64,000 bases of DNA from Tetmemena sp. SeJ-2015 (GCA_027382625.1 JAJKFJ010020904.1:248001-312000); one strand, 5' to 3'; positions 1-11,197 are shown, numbered from the stretch's first letter. Program-made: numbers and translations. Notes: generated from the sequence alone by a model not told the origin.

Positions 1-1
1 C

Positions 2-1671
2 TAGGACGAAATGTTTCCAATCAAGAAGTCACTCTAGAAAGCTAAGAAAGGCTTTTCATTCGATGATATAAAGCGACTGCTGATGGAGCATAAGCTCAGA
101 AATTAGGGAGTTACTGAACCTAGACTGGATGGAAATGACAGTGGGAATGCAGAGGCTCAAATGATGGCAGATCCTAGGTTCACTCAAGAATTAGTTGGAG
201 TGGTCAATATGTTCAATCTCTTGTTTTAATGTATAGAGATGATAGAGCGAGAGAATTAAACCTACCACAGATCAGGCTGAAGCAGGATGATATTCAGAAA
301 ATTCTCAAATCAAATAATTAAATTTAATGCTTAAATTTATAATAGATTAACACAAAACCAAAGATATTTCATTTTAAAGTGTTTATTTTATAGATTATAA
401 ATCAAAGGAGGTTCTTCCAACAGAGCGATTTAACCGTCTAACTGGTATCTTAGAACTTTCAGATAACTATAAGCACTATAAGGATTTGGAAAAGCAGAGA
501 TTCGATAAGGACAAGAGAATTCTGAAGCAGATCAAATCAACAGAGAACTTAAAACTATCAGATCCTCCCATATCAACAAGAGATTACTCTGTTCCTAATA
601 CAACTCAGTATTTGCTTATTTATCATTTTACTAACTTGCAACATAAGATAGTTCGATGGTTTCTCATCTGCTAGAATATCCTCTGTTGCAAAACCATCAA
701 GGTAGTTGCATGGGTATTCTCACGAGCCACGATAGCAGAATATTTATTTAGAAAGCTTAGAACCGAGTTGAGGTTTGCAAGCCAGTGATTATGAAGGGCA
801 GCATTCATGAGACTTTCCCTCTCTACAACGAGTATTTAAACCAGAACAAGATAGGCTTCAACATGGTTAGGAAGTTTGAAAAAGACATCAGACTCCTCCC
901 AGATTTCAAGGACTACGATAACGATATAGAACACAATAAGCAAGCACTTAAATACGCACAGAAGTTTTACTCCTATCACCCGAATAACGATGATACTCAA
1001 GATGGGGATGAACTTAGCATGCAGCCAGCTCAGTATAGAAAGGATATTGAAAACAAGAAACTACAAGACAAAAAGAACAAGAAGATTATTATAGAAATGT
1101 AGTTCCTATTTAAAATTAGCAAAAATGTTTTTCTCTTCTTTTTATTTGCTCTAAAGAAAAGTTTTAAAAGCATATATTTTAGATAATAAATTCTACAATA
1201 TAATTGGGTCTAAATATAAGGTTTAAAACCATCCTGAAATAAAATATGAAGAGGTGACAGAGTCTATTCGAAACCACTATCCTCAGTACTTTAAAATAAA
1301 ACAACCCTTATCTTCAAATCTCCCCCTTTCTTGACTTAAGTTATTCATCAATCATTTCCTTTTTAATAAAGCATATAAATATCTTGAGGGGTAATATATT
1401 ATTTTAAAGATAAATTATAAATGTATCAATAGTAAGCAGACATCTGGCGTTCAATAAAAAGGCAATCATTAAAACTTAACTCCACTAAAGGAAGAGCAGA
1501 ACAAGAACAAAAATAACGACACTCTAAATTAGCTGAGAGCGAAAAGAAACAGCACCTTGGATTCTATGCTATTGGATAAGAAAGTTTAATCCTAAGTGCT
1601 TTCTGCCTTAGTCAGACAGATTGTTGAAAATAATCACGAACCTACTTCTAATTACGCAGTTAATTTATGAT
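2..1671 (+). CDS. Unidentified protein, 5' end outside window
   Basis: I do not recognise this protein. With TAA/TAG as Gln the frame is open from base 2 and the last in-frame TGA is at 1669-1671. Readable segments include FSFDDIKRLLMEHKL, then LPQIRLKQDDIQKILKS joined across a 92-bp IES (307-398) to KEVLPTERFNRLTGILELS, then a stretch starting near 650 (MVSHLLEYPLLQ) and a charged region to about 1100. A 608-651 insert could be an intron (GT...ACTAAC...TAG) or an IES with pointer TA; both keep the frame. Further unresolved inserts lie at about 1100-1220 and 1330-1420. A 2-nt frame slip at the GAGAGA near 250 is needed to keep the protein open. The downstream part (about 1470-1668) encodes a Gln/Lys-rich tail. 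Start codon not in the window. Confidence 0.5.
307..398. other. IES, pointer AAATCAAA
   Basis: Direct repeat AAATCAAA at 307-314 and 399-406. Removing 92 bp joins ATTCTC-AAATCAAA-GGAGG and restores one frame (ILKSKEVLPTER). The insert is about 85% A+T and contains no useful coding sequence. Confidence 0.75.
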
Positions 1672-1731
1672 CAAGATATTTCTCTCATGATCATTACTTA
1701 TTTTACTATAAAATAAAAAGCTTAAATAAAA

Positions 1732-4084
1732 ATGTTGCCAAAGCTAAATATAAAAACCACGGATTTAACTAGAAACGCTTCTACTATAGAAAATTAAATT
1801 CAAGTACAAGAGACCAATCTAAATTTATAAGAACTAGCAGACGAAAATATATATATACATTTATATATAAGATGTAACGAAGATTATAAGAATGGTATGA
1901 CAGGGTAGCGATTAAAAAATGAGGACAGTCAGATTCAGTTTTTAGATTTGAGCTACATCGACCAGTCATTGCATAATTACAAAGTCACTCAAATTAACTC
2001 AACGAGATCCTTATCTGATATACTTAGTACAATTTTCGTTATCAAGAATCGTTTTTAAATTTAAGTGAAAAATTTATCCTAAAACCTTAATTTTTTAATT
2101 TAAAAATTTGGGTTTTTTAATTTAAAGAAACCTTTTTTGGCTAACCAATTTTAAACAAAAAAAAATTTTAATACAATCCAAGACTATCAAAAGAACTTCA
2201 ACATTAAGATTAATTGCTCTAAAGCTTTGAAGCCCCAGGATTAGCAAAGAGTAGCAGAAATTCTTGCTTATTTAGAACGAAAGAATTCAGCTACTGCTGC
2301 TGATCAATCTTCCTAGTAATCTACTTAGACTTTGTGCTCTAATTAATTCATAAGTCATTATAATTATAACTTTGTAGCCAAGATCAAAATCCATCCAACC
2401 CTCATAAAGGATCAAAGAGAATTTTCCAAACACAATTCATTAAAAAATTTGCTAATAAGATATTTTATTTTTCAGTTGTTGATGATAGTATTTTAATTAA
2501 TTCAGGAGGATACAAGAGATGATTAAATCTAGAGCCCAAAGAAAGTGTTAAGTTTGAGGGAGCCCTATGTCTACTAAAATGGAGGAACAGCTACGGACAT
2601 TATTACTAAACGACATTCAAACTAGGATAAATTATTTTATCTTTTTTTCTTACTTTTTATTAAGACTTTGTTTTTAATATAAGTATGGTCAATTTATAAC
2701 CCTAAAAATTGATTTTACTTAACTTCAGATTTAAAGCTTTATAACCATTCTCTCTTTTATTTGAGCTATATTTATAGAAACTAAAATAGACCCAAGGTGC
2801 ATCAATATAAGTATCTTCAACAACAGCTTAGAAGTCTCTCCAAGGAATTCAATCATAATGAAGGCGAGAGATCAAAAATACAAATCCTCAGGGAGCTCAG
2901 ATATTCTTATTATTTATTATACAACAGCCTTACAACTCTCCCATTTAAAAACTAATTTTAAATATTCCATTTTAAACTCATAGGCAAGACTTACTCACCA
3001 CAAAGTCTAGAACTAGGAACTAAATTTAATATCAAACTTAATAATAAGACCTCCAATCAATTCAAAATGGTGATAACTAGAACAAACCAAATGAAGACAC
3101 TATTAAAATATCACAACTCATATCTTAGAAAAAGAATTCAGCACTCCCTATTCTCCCTAACAAAAGATAATCTGAAATGAAAAATAACACCAATATATAC
3201 GACGAATCTACCAATCATTTTTCTCATCAAGACTTAGTATTAAAATTTATTTTTAGTTTCTCTAAAAGCAAGATTAAGAAGAGATTCTTTAGAAAATTCG
3301 ATGCTTAAATTTTCAAAAGACAACTCAATATAATTTCAAGAGCAAGTTCTCGAAGACAATTCTAATATTCTTAAAACGCATTTAAAATTTAAAATTTTAA
3401 AATTTAAAATTTTATTAAATTTTCAAATGAAAAAAAATAAATTGGTCTTAATTTTTTAAAAATTTTCCCCATTTAATTTTTTTTTAAAATTTTTTTTTTA
3501 AAAAAAATTTTTTGGCAAAAATTTTAAAAAATTTTGAAATTTAAAAATAAAAAATGGGATTAATAATTTATAACGGGGAGTAAATTTATTTTTAATTTCA
3601 TTTTGGGAAAATTTGTTTTCCCTTAAAAATTTACACCCCTTTTTACAAAATGTTGGTCTTCACGCCCAGAAATCATTACTAAATTTATTCTTGTTTATTT
3701 AATAAGTGATAAATAAATGTGAAATAAGATGATAAAACTATTGAGTGATTGCATGTTAAGAATAAACTGAAAACCCCTTCATATTTTTTTCAAAAATATA
3801 TTATTTCATAACTTTGTAAAATATTAAGTTTTCTCATATAAGCTGTTGGCCAATAGCATTGTTGTACTTCTGAAAGAGCCTCTTTTGACCAATGGATCTC
3901 TGCATTGGCGCAATGCTTTTTTAAAAAAGGAGAACTCGACCTTACTCTTGACGACTTTGACCTTAAGGATGAACTTAGTGAGATCCTCTTTGATTAGCTA
4001 GGAGTGAGTTTTCTTGAGGCTGTAGAGCAGCTACTGAGAGTTGTTGCATCTAATATTAAGAATAACTATCAATGTAATCTTTGA
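1732..4084 (+). CDS. Unidentified Gln/Asn-rich protein
   Basis: No family recognised. Start ATG at 1732 (MLPKLNIKTTDLTRN); stop TGA 4082-4084. Clear coding stretches are 1732-2040, 2166-2370 (ALKPQDQQRVAEILAYLER), 2531-2635, 2795-2900 (QYKYLQQQLRSLSKEFN, coiled-coil-like), 2985-3380 (Gln-rich, then SLKARLRRDSLENSMLKFSK) and 3850-4081 (ELDLTLDDFDLKDELSEILF, acidic/leucine-rich). They are separated by AT-rich inserts at about 2040-2165, 2640-2790, 2900-2985 and a long one at 3380-3845. Two inserts resolve exactly: 2515-2530 (pointer AGAG) and 3234-3252 (pointer TTAGT). The assignment of the last segment (3850-4081) to this gene is inferred from strand and lack of a separate start. Confidence 0.5.
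2515..2530. other. 16-bp IES, pointer AGAG
   Basis: AGAG at 2515-2518 and 2531-2534. The insert holds an in-frame TGA; its removal gives GGYKSPKKVLSLREPYVYQN in one frame. Confidence 0.6.
3234..3252. other. 19-bp IES, pointer TTAGT
   Basis: TTAGT at 3234-3238 and 3253-3257. Excision changes a Lys/Phe-rich implausible reading into HQDLVSLKARLRRDSLENSM. Confidence 0.65.
3380..3845. other. Long A/T-only insert, probable IES
   Basis: About 460 bp dominated by A- and T-runs between two coding stretches on the same strand. No frame is credible. The boundaries are not resolved; no clear pointer pair was found. Homopolymer-rich sequence here may also be poorly assembled. Confidence 0.4.
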
Positions 4085-4227
4085 TTAATGTTTACTTACC
4101 TTATTCAATTTATACTGTCAATAGGAAATCTCATAAAATAGATAGACAAGGAACAGAGATAATAAAATTATCAAGGTCTCATGAACCACTGATAATTGCT
4201 CGCGAGTTACATTACCAATTATTTTAA

Positions 4228-4650
4228 ATTGGGGGGGGGGTTTCCGGGCCCCCGCACGTGGGGCCTTTGGGGCCCCCACATACTTTGCCCAGCCCCCCAC
4301 AACTTTTCCACTGATTCCCCAAACCCCGCACATATTTTTCCCAACCGCACACCCAAAACCCATAGTCCCCAGCCGCACCCCACTTTGCCCACCCCATTTT
4401 TAAAAAACCCTGATCCCAGACCGCACATATTTTCCCCAGAGCACACATATGCTTTGATCGCATATTTCTGATGTGACTCTAATAAATTTTGGGGTAGGGA
4501 CGTAAGTGCACCTCCCCTCTTTTATAAGTAAAAATGGTACAAATTGTCCATAGGCTGAAATCTGCCCAAAATGTCAAAAAATTAAGAGTTTTGGGCCTTT
4601 GAGATTCCCATGAAGGTCAAATTTCTTGATTTAAATTTTAAAAAAAAATC
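4228..4650 (+). repeat. Left inverted arm, G/C-rich tandem units
   Basis: Read on the minus strand, degenerate units of about 19-32 bp repeat the core GTGCGG-CTGGGG-AAA. The C-rich plus strand makes short frames in every register; these are composition artefacts, not genes. Confidence 0.7.
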
Positions 4651-5624
4651 TATTTTTTGTTATTGACTAATTTTTAAGACTAATCTAATGTTTTTGCCAT
4701 TTCATCCCATTTGAGTTACCGATTCACATTTTAGCTAACATGAATTAAGCTTCTTCAAAAGAACAATTTTATTATATATGATGATCCAAGAGGAGAAGCT
4801 ATGCATTCCAATTCCAAGAACTTTATTGATTTGGCTAAAATTAATCAATAAATCATGTTATATTTTTTGTAAATAGATAAAAATCCCGGAGTGGCCGGCC
4901 TTTTCCTCGTCATCCACTTTTTTTCATGAAAATATGAAAAATAACATCTAGCCTAAAATCAGCTAAAAACCCAAAACCCAAATTTTTTTTTTGGTTTTTT
5001 AAAATTTAAATTCAAAAAAAGCCTATTTCCTTTCTCATATTATTTTTTTTAGAAAATTATTTTTAAATTTTTTTGAAATTGGGAATTTAAAATTTTTTTT
5101 CTTTTTAAGGGGGCTTTAAAAAAATAGCCTTTTTTTTAAAATTTTTGTAAAAAATTTTTATAAAAAAAAAAAGATACATGTTAAAGTCATTTATTGATAT
5201 AAATTTTTTTACAAATAAGCTTAAAGTTATTTAAAAAAAAAATCGAGTTTATTACTTATAAAATCTAAGAAAGATAGAAAAAAAATTTAAAAAAACTTAT
5301 TTAATTATCATGCTAATATAGAAAAAATTGGGTTTCAATAAATATAAATAGATTTTTTTAAATTTTTTAAATTAATCTTTTAAAAGGGGTTTTAATGGTT
5401 TAAAATTTTAAATTAAAATTTAAAAATAAATTTTTTTAAAATTTTTTTAAAAATTTTAAAATTTTTATTAAAAATTAATTTATTTTAAAATATCTTTTTT
5501 TTAAATTTGGGGGTAATAAAAGATGTTTTTTTAAAACTTTTTTCCGGGGATTAAAAAAAATTAAGTTTTAAATAATTAATTTTATTATTTTTTTATTTAA
5601 TACCCCAAAAATGGTTATAAATGG

Positions 5625-5960
5625 GGGGGTAACGGGGCTCCCTCGAATGCATTTACCCGGGACTCTTAGACATACTGACCACTGATCAGGTGGGCCCACA
5701 GCCGATTGCCGCAAGAGGACGCGGGGGTTCCCACTCACTGCACATGGCAATGGCCTGGAATCCCTGCCATTCAAACCCTTTCCCCGACTGAGGGCTGATC
5801 TGCTGGGCACTCGAGGGGCCCCGGGGGCCCCCTGCCTGGGGGCTCAGTGGACTTGGGCTTTAAAAGAGCTTTCCCCTCTGACTCCGGGATCTATTTTAGG
5901 GTCCTCATAGCGGTTTTGTTTTATAGGGTTTGGGCCCCTGTCAGTGTCTAATCTTCCTCA
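5625..5960. other. GC-rich island inside the element
   Basis: An abrupt block of more than 60% G+C in sequence that is otherwise about 80% A+T. On the minus strand a ciliate-code frame is open from about 6040 down to about 5780 and begins near TYFGDYSVTRTIKEKMDLIA, but no domain is recognised. It may be a remnant of element-encoded protein or inserted foreign DNA. Confidence 0.35.
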
Positions 5961-6596
5961 ATAGCGATTAAATCCATTTTTTCTTTGATTGTTCTAGTTA
6001 CACTGTAGTCTCCAAAGTAGGTGCGTCGTCTGCTGCTACCACTCTTTTTTTTTTTCCCTTTTTTTTTCTTTTTTTTCCCAGTCACTCCAAACAGCAACTC
6101 CATTTTCCCCCTGGAATTCCCATAAAAATAAAATTTTTCACAAATTTAAATATTTTCGAAATCAGTTTTTCCTTTAAGGTTCTCCCAAATACCCAAAATA
6201 AAGAATACGAGTAGGGGAAAATGCATTTTTTAATTTGAATTTGGGCTAAAAAAAAGGGGTTTTTTCAGATTTTTTGGCTATATCATTTATTTTTTTAAAA
6301 AAATTTTAAGAAAAAAACAACATGACTAGGAAAGGGCCCCCAACCTTATCTATGAGTTAAATTCAGATTACCAACTACTGCAATTGATCTATTTATCTCG
6401 ACTTTAAAACTAAGCTTACTATATTCATTTTAAGTAAATACATTCGAAGAAATATTTATCTAAGTTAAAGAGGGCATAAAAAACTGCAAAATGTAGAATA
6501 ATTGAATAGCAGATTTTAATTATATCATAAATTTGGCCTGTATAATTTAAAAACTATTTTTTAGATGTTAAATTTGACTTTAAATTAATTTTAAGT

Positions 6597-7014
6597 TATT
6601 TTTTTTTAAAATTTAAATCAAGAAATTTGACCTTCATGGGAATCTCAAAGGCCCAAAACTCTTAATTTTTTGACATTTTGGGCAGATTTCAGCCTATGGA
6701 CAATTTGTACCATTTTTACTTATAAAAGAGGGGAGGTGCACTTACGTCCCTACCCCAAAATTTATTAGAGTCACATCAGAAATATGCGATCAAAGCATAT
6801 GTGTGCTCTGGGGAAAATATTGCGGGGCTGGCACTCCCGGGTTTTTTAAATGCGGGGCTGGGGAAAGTGCGTGCGGGCTGGGGACATGGGTTTTTTGGTT
6901 GGTTCGGTCTGGGGAAAAATGTCGGGCTGGAAAATTTTGGGGGTTTTAAGGTTTCGGGCTGGGCAAAATTTTTCGGCCCAGGCCCCCCCGTTTCGGTCCC
7001 GGGGCCCCCCCCCC
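6597..7014 (-). repeat. Right inverted arm, G/C-rich tandem units
   Basis: Mirror copy of 4228-4650. On the plus strand at least seven units begin with GGGCTGGGG or GGTCTGGGG (6795-6980). The inner part is nearly identical to the left arm and the outer part is diverged. Confidence 0.7.
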
Positions 7015-7305
7015 TTTAAAATTTTTAAAATTTAAAAAGCCCCCCCAATTTTACAAAAAGTATTAAGCATAAGGGTGAATATTTAAAAATTTTAATTATT
7101 TAAAAAAAATAATTAAAATTTTAAAAAAAAGGGAATTAATCTTTGCCATTATTTGCTCAATGCTATATTGCTCCATTAAAAGATGAGTTTAATCTAAATT
7201 TTTATTTAAATTACAATCCTTAAAATAATATGAAATTACAAATTAAAGTTTTTTATTTGCAATAATATATAGAGCAGATCGAATCTTCAAAAGAAAAGTT
7301 TCAGA

Positions 7306-10300
7306 ATGAAGTAGTAATTTGAAGGTCCACTATCTCCCACTAAGAAATAAGAACTTAAAAGGTTGCTTGAAGGCCAAATGCTCAATTACAGTAGTAATGC
7401 AAACATACAAGAATCTCCCCTCTCTCAATGAATTATAAGTGTTATTAAGTTATAAATAAATGAAGCGGAACTTATAAAATGGGGAAAGAGGATGTGCTTG
7501 AAGGCAACATAAAGTATGAGTTTAAAATTGACTCCTTTGAGAATCGCATATCCCTAAACAAGGCTTACAACCCTATCCACAAGTTCTAGGGTCTCATGTC
7601 CAGGAAGGAAAGCTATTCCAGGAACACCAAGCTAAATAACTACCAAACTTTTTTCCTGGTTAATTTTCCAACAATTTATTTTATTTATGTCTTTAAAGAG
7701 AGAAAGTGTGAGAAGTTTTAAGTGCAATCTATTGAAGTTTAAGAATGCGTTTATAAAAATTTAGAAGACCTGAATCATTAAAATTAAAAAATTAAATCCT
7801 AACAACAATTTTCATTTATATTAGTTCTAATAGGGTGCGAGCACAATGTGGTCGCCAATATAATGATTATTGTAGATAACAGGTGCAATTGGATGGTGGA
7901 ACTGCTAGTTCTGAATCCGGTTCTATTAGCCATGAGCTCCTGCTTGTGCAACCCCAAAATTAGCGGCTCCCTGTCTATCAAAGTTCTCAACTCTTTGAGG
8001 AAGGAGTGCTCCACCTTAACCTGGGAGTGGAAGGGCTGCTTAATGAGGTGCTTGATTTGCTCCACCTGGAGGTATTTGAACTGGCTGTGATTGAGCTCCA
8101 CCTGGAGGTACTTGTGCTTGTGCTCCGCTTTGTGCTCCACCAGGAAGACCTGGGGTCCCAGGATTTTCTTAAGGCAGTTGCCCCGCTTCTTTATTCTGAT
8201 TCATCTAATTATTTTAGAATATAAAATGGATTATTTAATTTATCGAATGAAACTTACCTTAGTTTATTTATCGTGCTGAAAGTAAGTCTGCTGAAAGTGA
8301 TAGCCAAAGAGCACAGTCAATAGAATTATCAAAATCTGAAACATGAGAGAATTTTGTGCTTAGATTAAAATATGAAGTATTTAAAGTATAATAAATTTGC
8401 ACAAATCAATCAATTGAGATAAATCAAATATTTAAATATCATTTTAGTCTTATAATATTTAAACATATTTTGAGCATGGTTAAATTATTTTTCATTCAAA
8501 TCTTTAAAAATATAATTATAATATCAACTCTTAATCTTACTTTTATTTAGTAATAAGTCCACTCTCTCTTCTAATTTAAATATAAAATAAATAATTTCAA
8601 GCTGTACTTAGATAGAATTACTTATTTAATTACCTCTAGTTTTCTGTGTTTGTTTCCTCTCGTTGCCACCGTTAGATTTTTATATTTCGTCTTAAGATAT
8701 TCCAGTGATTTTTTTATTGCGTGGATCTCTGCTTTGGAAAGCAATTGAATATCATGCCACAATACGAATATAACACAATCTTTATTTTCTCTTCGCAGTC
8801 TTTTTAAACGCTGTTCGACCAATTTCTCTTGGCAAATTCACTCTACCGACCGTAAATCAATTCGGTATTAAAAATATTTAAAATTATTACTATTTAAATA
8901 CAAATTATCAAGCGGAGTTGCGCAAATACCACTTGGGTCTCAGAGCCTGAGTGATAGGCCTCAAAATTGTTTTAAATAAATAAATACGTTGAAATTAAAC
9001 AAAAATCTTTGCATAACTAGATGAGTCTACCTCAGCAGAAAGATGTATTAAAGTTAAATCAAATTTTTATTTTATTTTTCTAAAAATATTGTAAACATAA
9101 AGTATAAGTTTAAAATTGACTCCTTCTACAATCGCATATCCCTAAACAAGGCTTACAACCCTATCCAAAAGTTCTAGGACCTAATGTCCAGGAAGGAAAG
9201 CTATTCCAGAAACACCAAGCTAAATAACTACCAAACAGAGTTAAACAACTATTAGAGTTTGTCTTCTCTAAATTAAAATTCTACAGTGATTAACAGAGGG
9301 AGGGATCATTCAAGCGAAAAAAATAGAAATGAAATAAAGTTACCACTTATTGATATATCAGCTCTTGAGAGAAGTAACTACCTCAATTCGTAACTTGATA
9401 ACTCAAATACAGATTCCATTATGAAAATTGAATAAAACGAAGAACACATCTTTAAATCATAGGAATAGTCACATCTTTAATAAAGGCAGACAATTTTAAG
9501 AATAAATGAAACCAAAGATGATGCTAAAGCAGACAACATGGAAAAGCTTATTTTTAAGAAGATTAAAATTCTCTGAAAGTTAATGAATCCCATATTTTCA
9601 GGATCATTGAAGTCGTTTGAAATAAACTCTATTTTATTTTATATTCCTAGATTAATACTTAAAAGTAGTTTTATTAATTTCTGCCTCAATTTATGACTTT
9701 GAATAAAAGGTTTATCAATATCATAAATATATATTATTTTACCTTAGATTTGAAGATTCTAGATTATGATTAACTTTCCCTCACTTTTATTATCCCTGAC
9801 AATTATAAAGCTATAATATATTATATTACAGAGAGGGAACTTGTTGAAAAGGGAAAATAAACCATCAGCTTACAAAATTAAAAATCTAAAGAGGAGGACA
9901 TACAACACCTCCTCTAGCTTAGACTGATCTCAAACTCTAAAATATCCTAATATCTGCATTCACACCATTCAATTGAGAAATAAGGTGAGCTTATGAGTAA
10001 AATCCAGCTTAGACTTCTTTCAAAAAATACTCCTTCTGAATAAGACATTTTGGAGAAGAGACTTAAATTAATGTGTGTGGATTTTATTTTAACTAGTTAA
10101 TGCAGTAGTCAGAAGAATGGAGCTTTCGAGTGGACCTAAACCGTCTAGTAGGGAGTAGTTTACTTTTTGCCTTATTGGAGGAAAGCACTATTTATTTGGG
10201 GGCATGTCCTAAAGTTCTTTTAATGATATCAAAGTCCTCAATCACATTTACTTTCTCACTTTTAATTTATCAGAAGAGTTTAAATTATTTTAAAGCCATT

Positions 10301-11043
10301 TTTGTATTGCAAAACCAGCACATATGAATCCCTCAAGCATAAGCAGTATGAGTTCTATAGCCTCAGTAGGATATGGATGCAGAGCAGATTGGGAAAGTTT
10401 AGTGAGTGACAACTAAGGCCACTCTCTGACTAGAAGATTTGCACATTCAGTTTGCTCTTATAGAAGTGACTACATGTTTATCTTTGGAGGAGGAGGGCAG
10501 TTCATTCAAAAAATAAAGAGAAGAGAGACTCATATTAATGTATTTAGTGTCTATTACTAATTATTAGACTTTGAATGACATTTTCATGTTTGAAGCTTCA
10601 ACGGGCAAGGTGTATGACCTTACTCAGATGCAGCAAGAACTTATAAAACAGTAAGCAGCATCTCCAAAAAATGTCAGGTTGATTAGATAGTCTCAATCTT
10701 CAAGCCAGTCCTATTCTAATAACTCTCAAGTAAACAGTAAAGTAATAATTATCTTATATGAATTGGTCTTTGTAGTTTATACCTGCCTGACCCAATTATG
10801 TATTCACAAGACGCATTGAAGATCAAGCCTCCTAATAAGAGAATGGGACACAGTTGTGCTTAAATAGGACATGGAATGGTGATATATGGGGGTGTGTATG
10901 GAGAAGACAACAGAGTATTAGAAGACATGTGCATGTTTGACATGCAATCCAGATAATGGGCCAAAATCAAATAGCTTAGGTCAAACTCTACAGTTATCTA
11001 ATTTAATTCATTAAAAATTTAATAAGAATAAGACTTAGTTTGA
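7306..11043 (+). CDS. Kelch-repeat protein, split by a 1.6-kb insert
   Basis: The C-terminal half carries kelch blades: GGKHYLFGGMSQSSFND (about 10175), a second blade ending FIFGGGG (about 10490) with a resumed NDIFMFEASTGKVYDL, and RMGHSCAQIGHGMVIYGGVYG with DMCMFDMQSRQWAKI (about 10840-10970). The N-terminal part (ATG 7306, MKQQFEGPLSPTKKQELKRL) is charged and without known domain. Coding passes from 7306-7648 into 9094-9582 through a 143-bp direct repeat; the 1588 bp between would be lost if one repeat copy is removed. Five further IESs join perfectly: GAAAAG (9541/9846), TTAATG (about 10069/10098), CCTCAA (10236/10331), AATG (10537/10574) and AGT (10736/10774); two micro-inserts of 8 and 4 bp are also needed. 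Stop TGA 11041-11043. Kelch propellers bind partner proteins; the specific role is unknown. The start could lie further upstream. Confidence 0.65.
7506..7648 (+). repeat. 143-bp direct repeat, copy 1 (coding)
   Basis: About 90% identical to 9094-9236 and read in the same frame (KIDSF-NRISLNKAYNPI). It follows the N-terminal coding stretch and then runs into AT-rich sequence after the shared CTACCAAAC. Confidence 0.8.
7812..8344 (-). CDS. Small secreted or membrane collagen-like Gly/Pro/Gln-rich protein
   Basis: Start ATG 8342-8344. The first 20 residues (MFQILIILLTVLFGYHF) are a signal peptide or signal anchor. A clean intron GTAAGT...AATTAG (8205-8257, 53 nt) separates this from the second exon. 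That exon is rich in Gly, Pro, Gln and Ala, with short collagen-like turns (GTPGLPGGA) and three copies of PPGGA followed by Gln or Asn (8050-8130). The tail is Gln/His/Tyr-rich. Stop TGA 7812-7814. The gene is complete and lies wholly inside the 1.6-kb segment between the two 143-bp repeats of the kelch gene, on the opposite strand. Function unknown; a matrix or surface protein is a guess from composition. Confidence 0.6.
8622..8860 (-). CDS. Possible short coding fragment, unidentified
   Basis: The frame is open even under the standard code and reads like protein (CVIFVLWHDIQLLSKAEIHA, then a Lys/Arg-rich end). It uses CGT, ACG and GCA codons more than its neighbours. No start, partner segment or domain was found. 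It sits between the collagen-like gene and the second 143-bp repeat, so it may be a germline-limited relic. The surrounding 8345-9093 otherwise holds AT-rich sequence with nothing recognised. Confidence 0.25.
9094..9236 (+). repeat. 143-bp direct repeat, copy 2 (coding)
   Basis: Second copy, 1588 bp downstream. It is preceded by AT-rich sequence but continues without a break into the coding region that leads to the kelch domain. The mirrored arrangement suggests that recombination or deletion between copies yields the somatic gene. Confidence 0.8.
9541..9845. other. 305-bp IES, pointer GAAAAG
   Basis: GAAAAG at 9541-9546 and 9846-9851, same codon phase. Removal joins KADNMEKGKQTISLQNQ and skips an in-frame TGA at about 9580. 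The insert is AT-rich and non-coding. Confidence 0.75.
10236..10330. other. 95-bp IES, pointer CCTCAA
   Basis: CCTCAA at 10236-10241 and 10331-10336. Joining gives FNDIKVLKHKQYEFYSL, a normal kelch strand continuation. Confidence 0.75.
10537..10573. other. 37-bp IES, pointer AATG
   Basis: AATG at 10537-10540 and 10574-10577; joining gives ETHINDIFMFEASTGK. Confidence 0.75.
10736..10773. other. 38-bp IES, pointer AGT
   Basis: AGT at 10736-10738 and 10774-10776 in the same codon phase; joining gives QVNSLYLPDPIMYSQ. Confidence 0.65.
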
Positions 11044-11197
11044 TAATTTCTTGACAATCCTATTCAACTCTAAAGATTTTATGTCACTTGATTAATAAAT
11101 TCGATGCTATAATTTATCATTTGCACCTTAATGAATTTGTCATTTTGTGTGAGGCTAATTAGGGTAAATAATTAATTGCGAATAGTAAATATTGAAT

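Larger units (their letters stand above)
4228..7014. mobile_element. Foldback-like element with long inverted arms
   Basis: The two ends are inverted copies of each other: 4228-4650 matches the reverse complement of 6597-7014. The inner about 200 bp of each arm (4440-4640 and 6605-6800) is nearly identical, including the block TTTTGGGGTAGGGACGTAAG. The outer halves are diverged arrays of a G-rich unit around CTGGGGAAA. The outermost bases are runs of 10-11 G (left) or C (right). Between the arms lie A/T-only sequence and a GC-rich island (5625-5960). No intact transposase frame was found. Long, internally repetitive inverted arms are the hallmark of foldback elements; membership of a known ciliate family such as TBE is not supported by what I can see. 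A germline-limited repeat is the simplest reading. Confidence 0.65.

Noticed and set aside
4118..4471. Overlapping short frames in all registers around the left arm
   Set aside because: They come from G/C-rich repeat composition, lack start context and have mirror images in the right arm.
8930..8965. tRNA-like stretch near GGTCTCAGAGCCTGAG
   Set aside because: No cloverleaf with acceptor stem and T-loop could be folded by eye.
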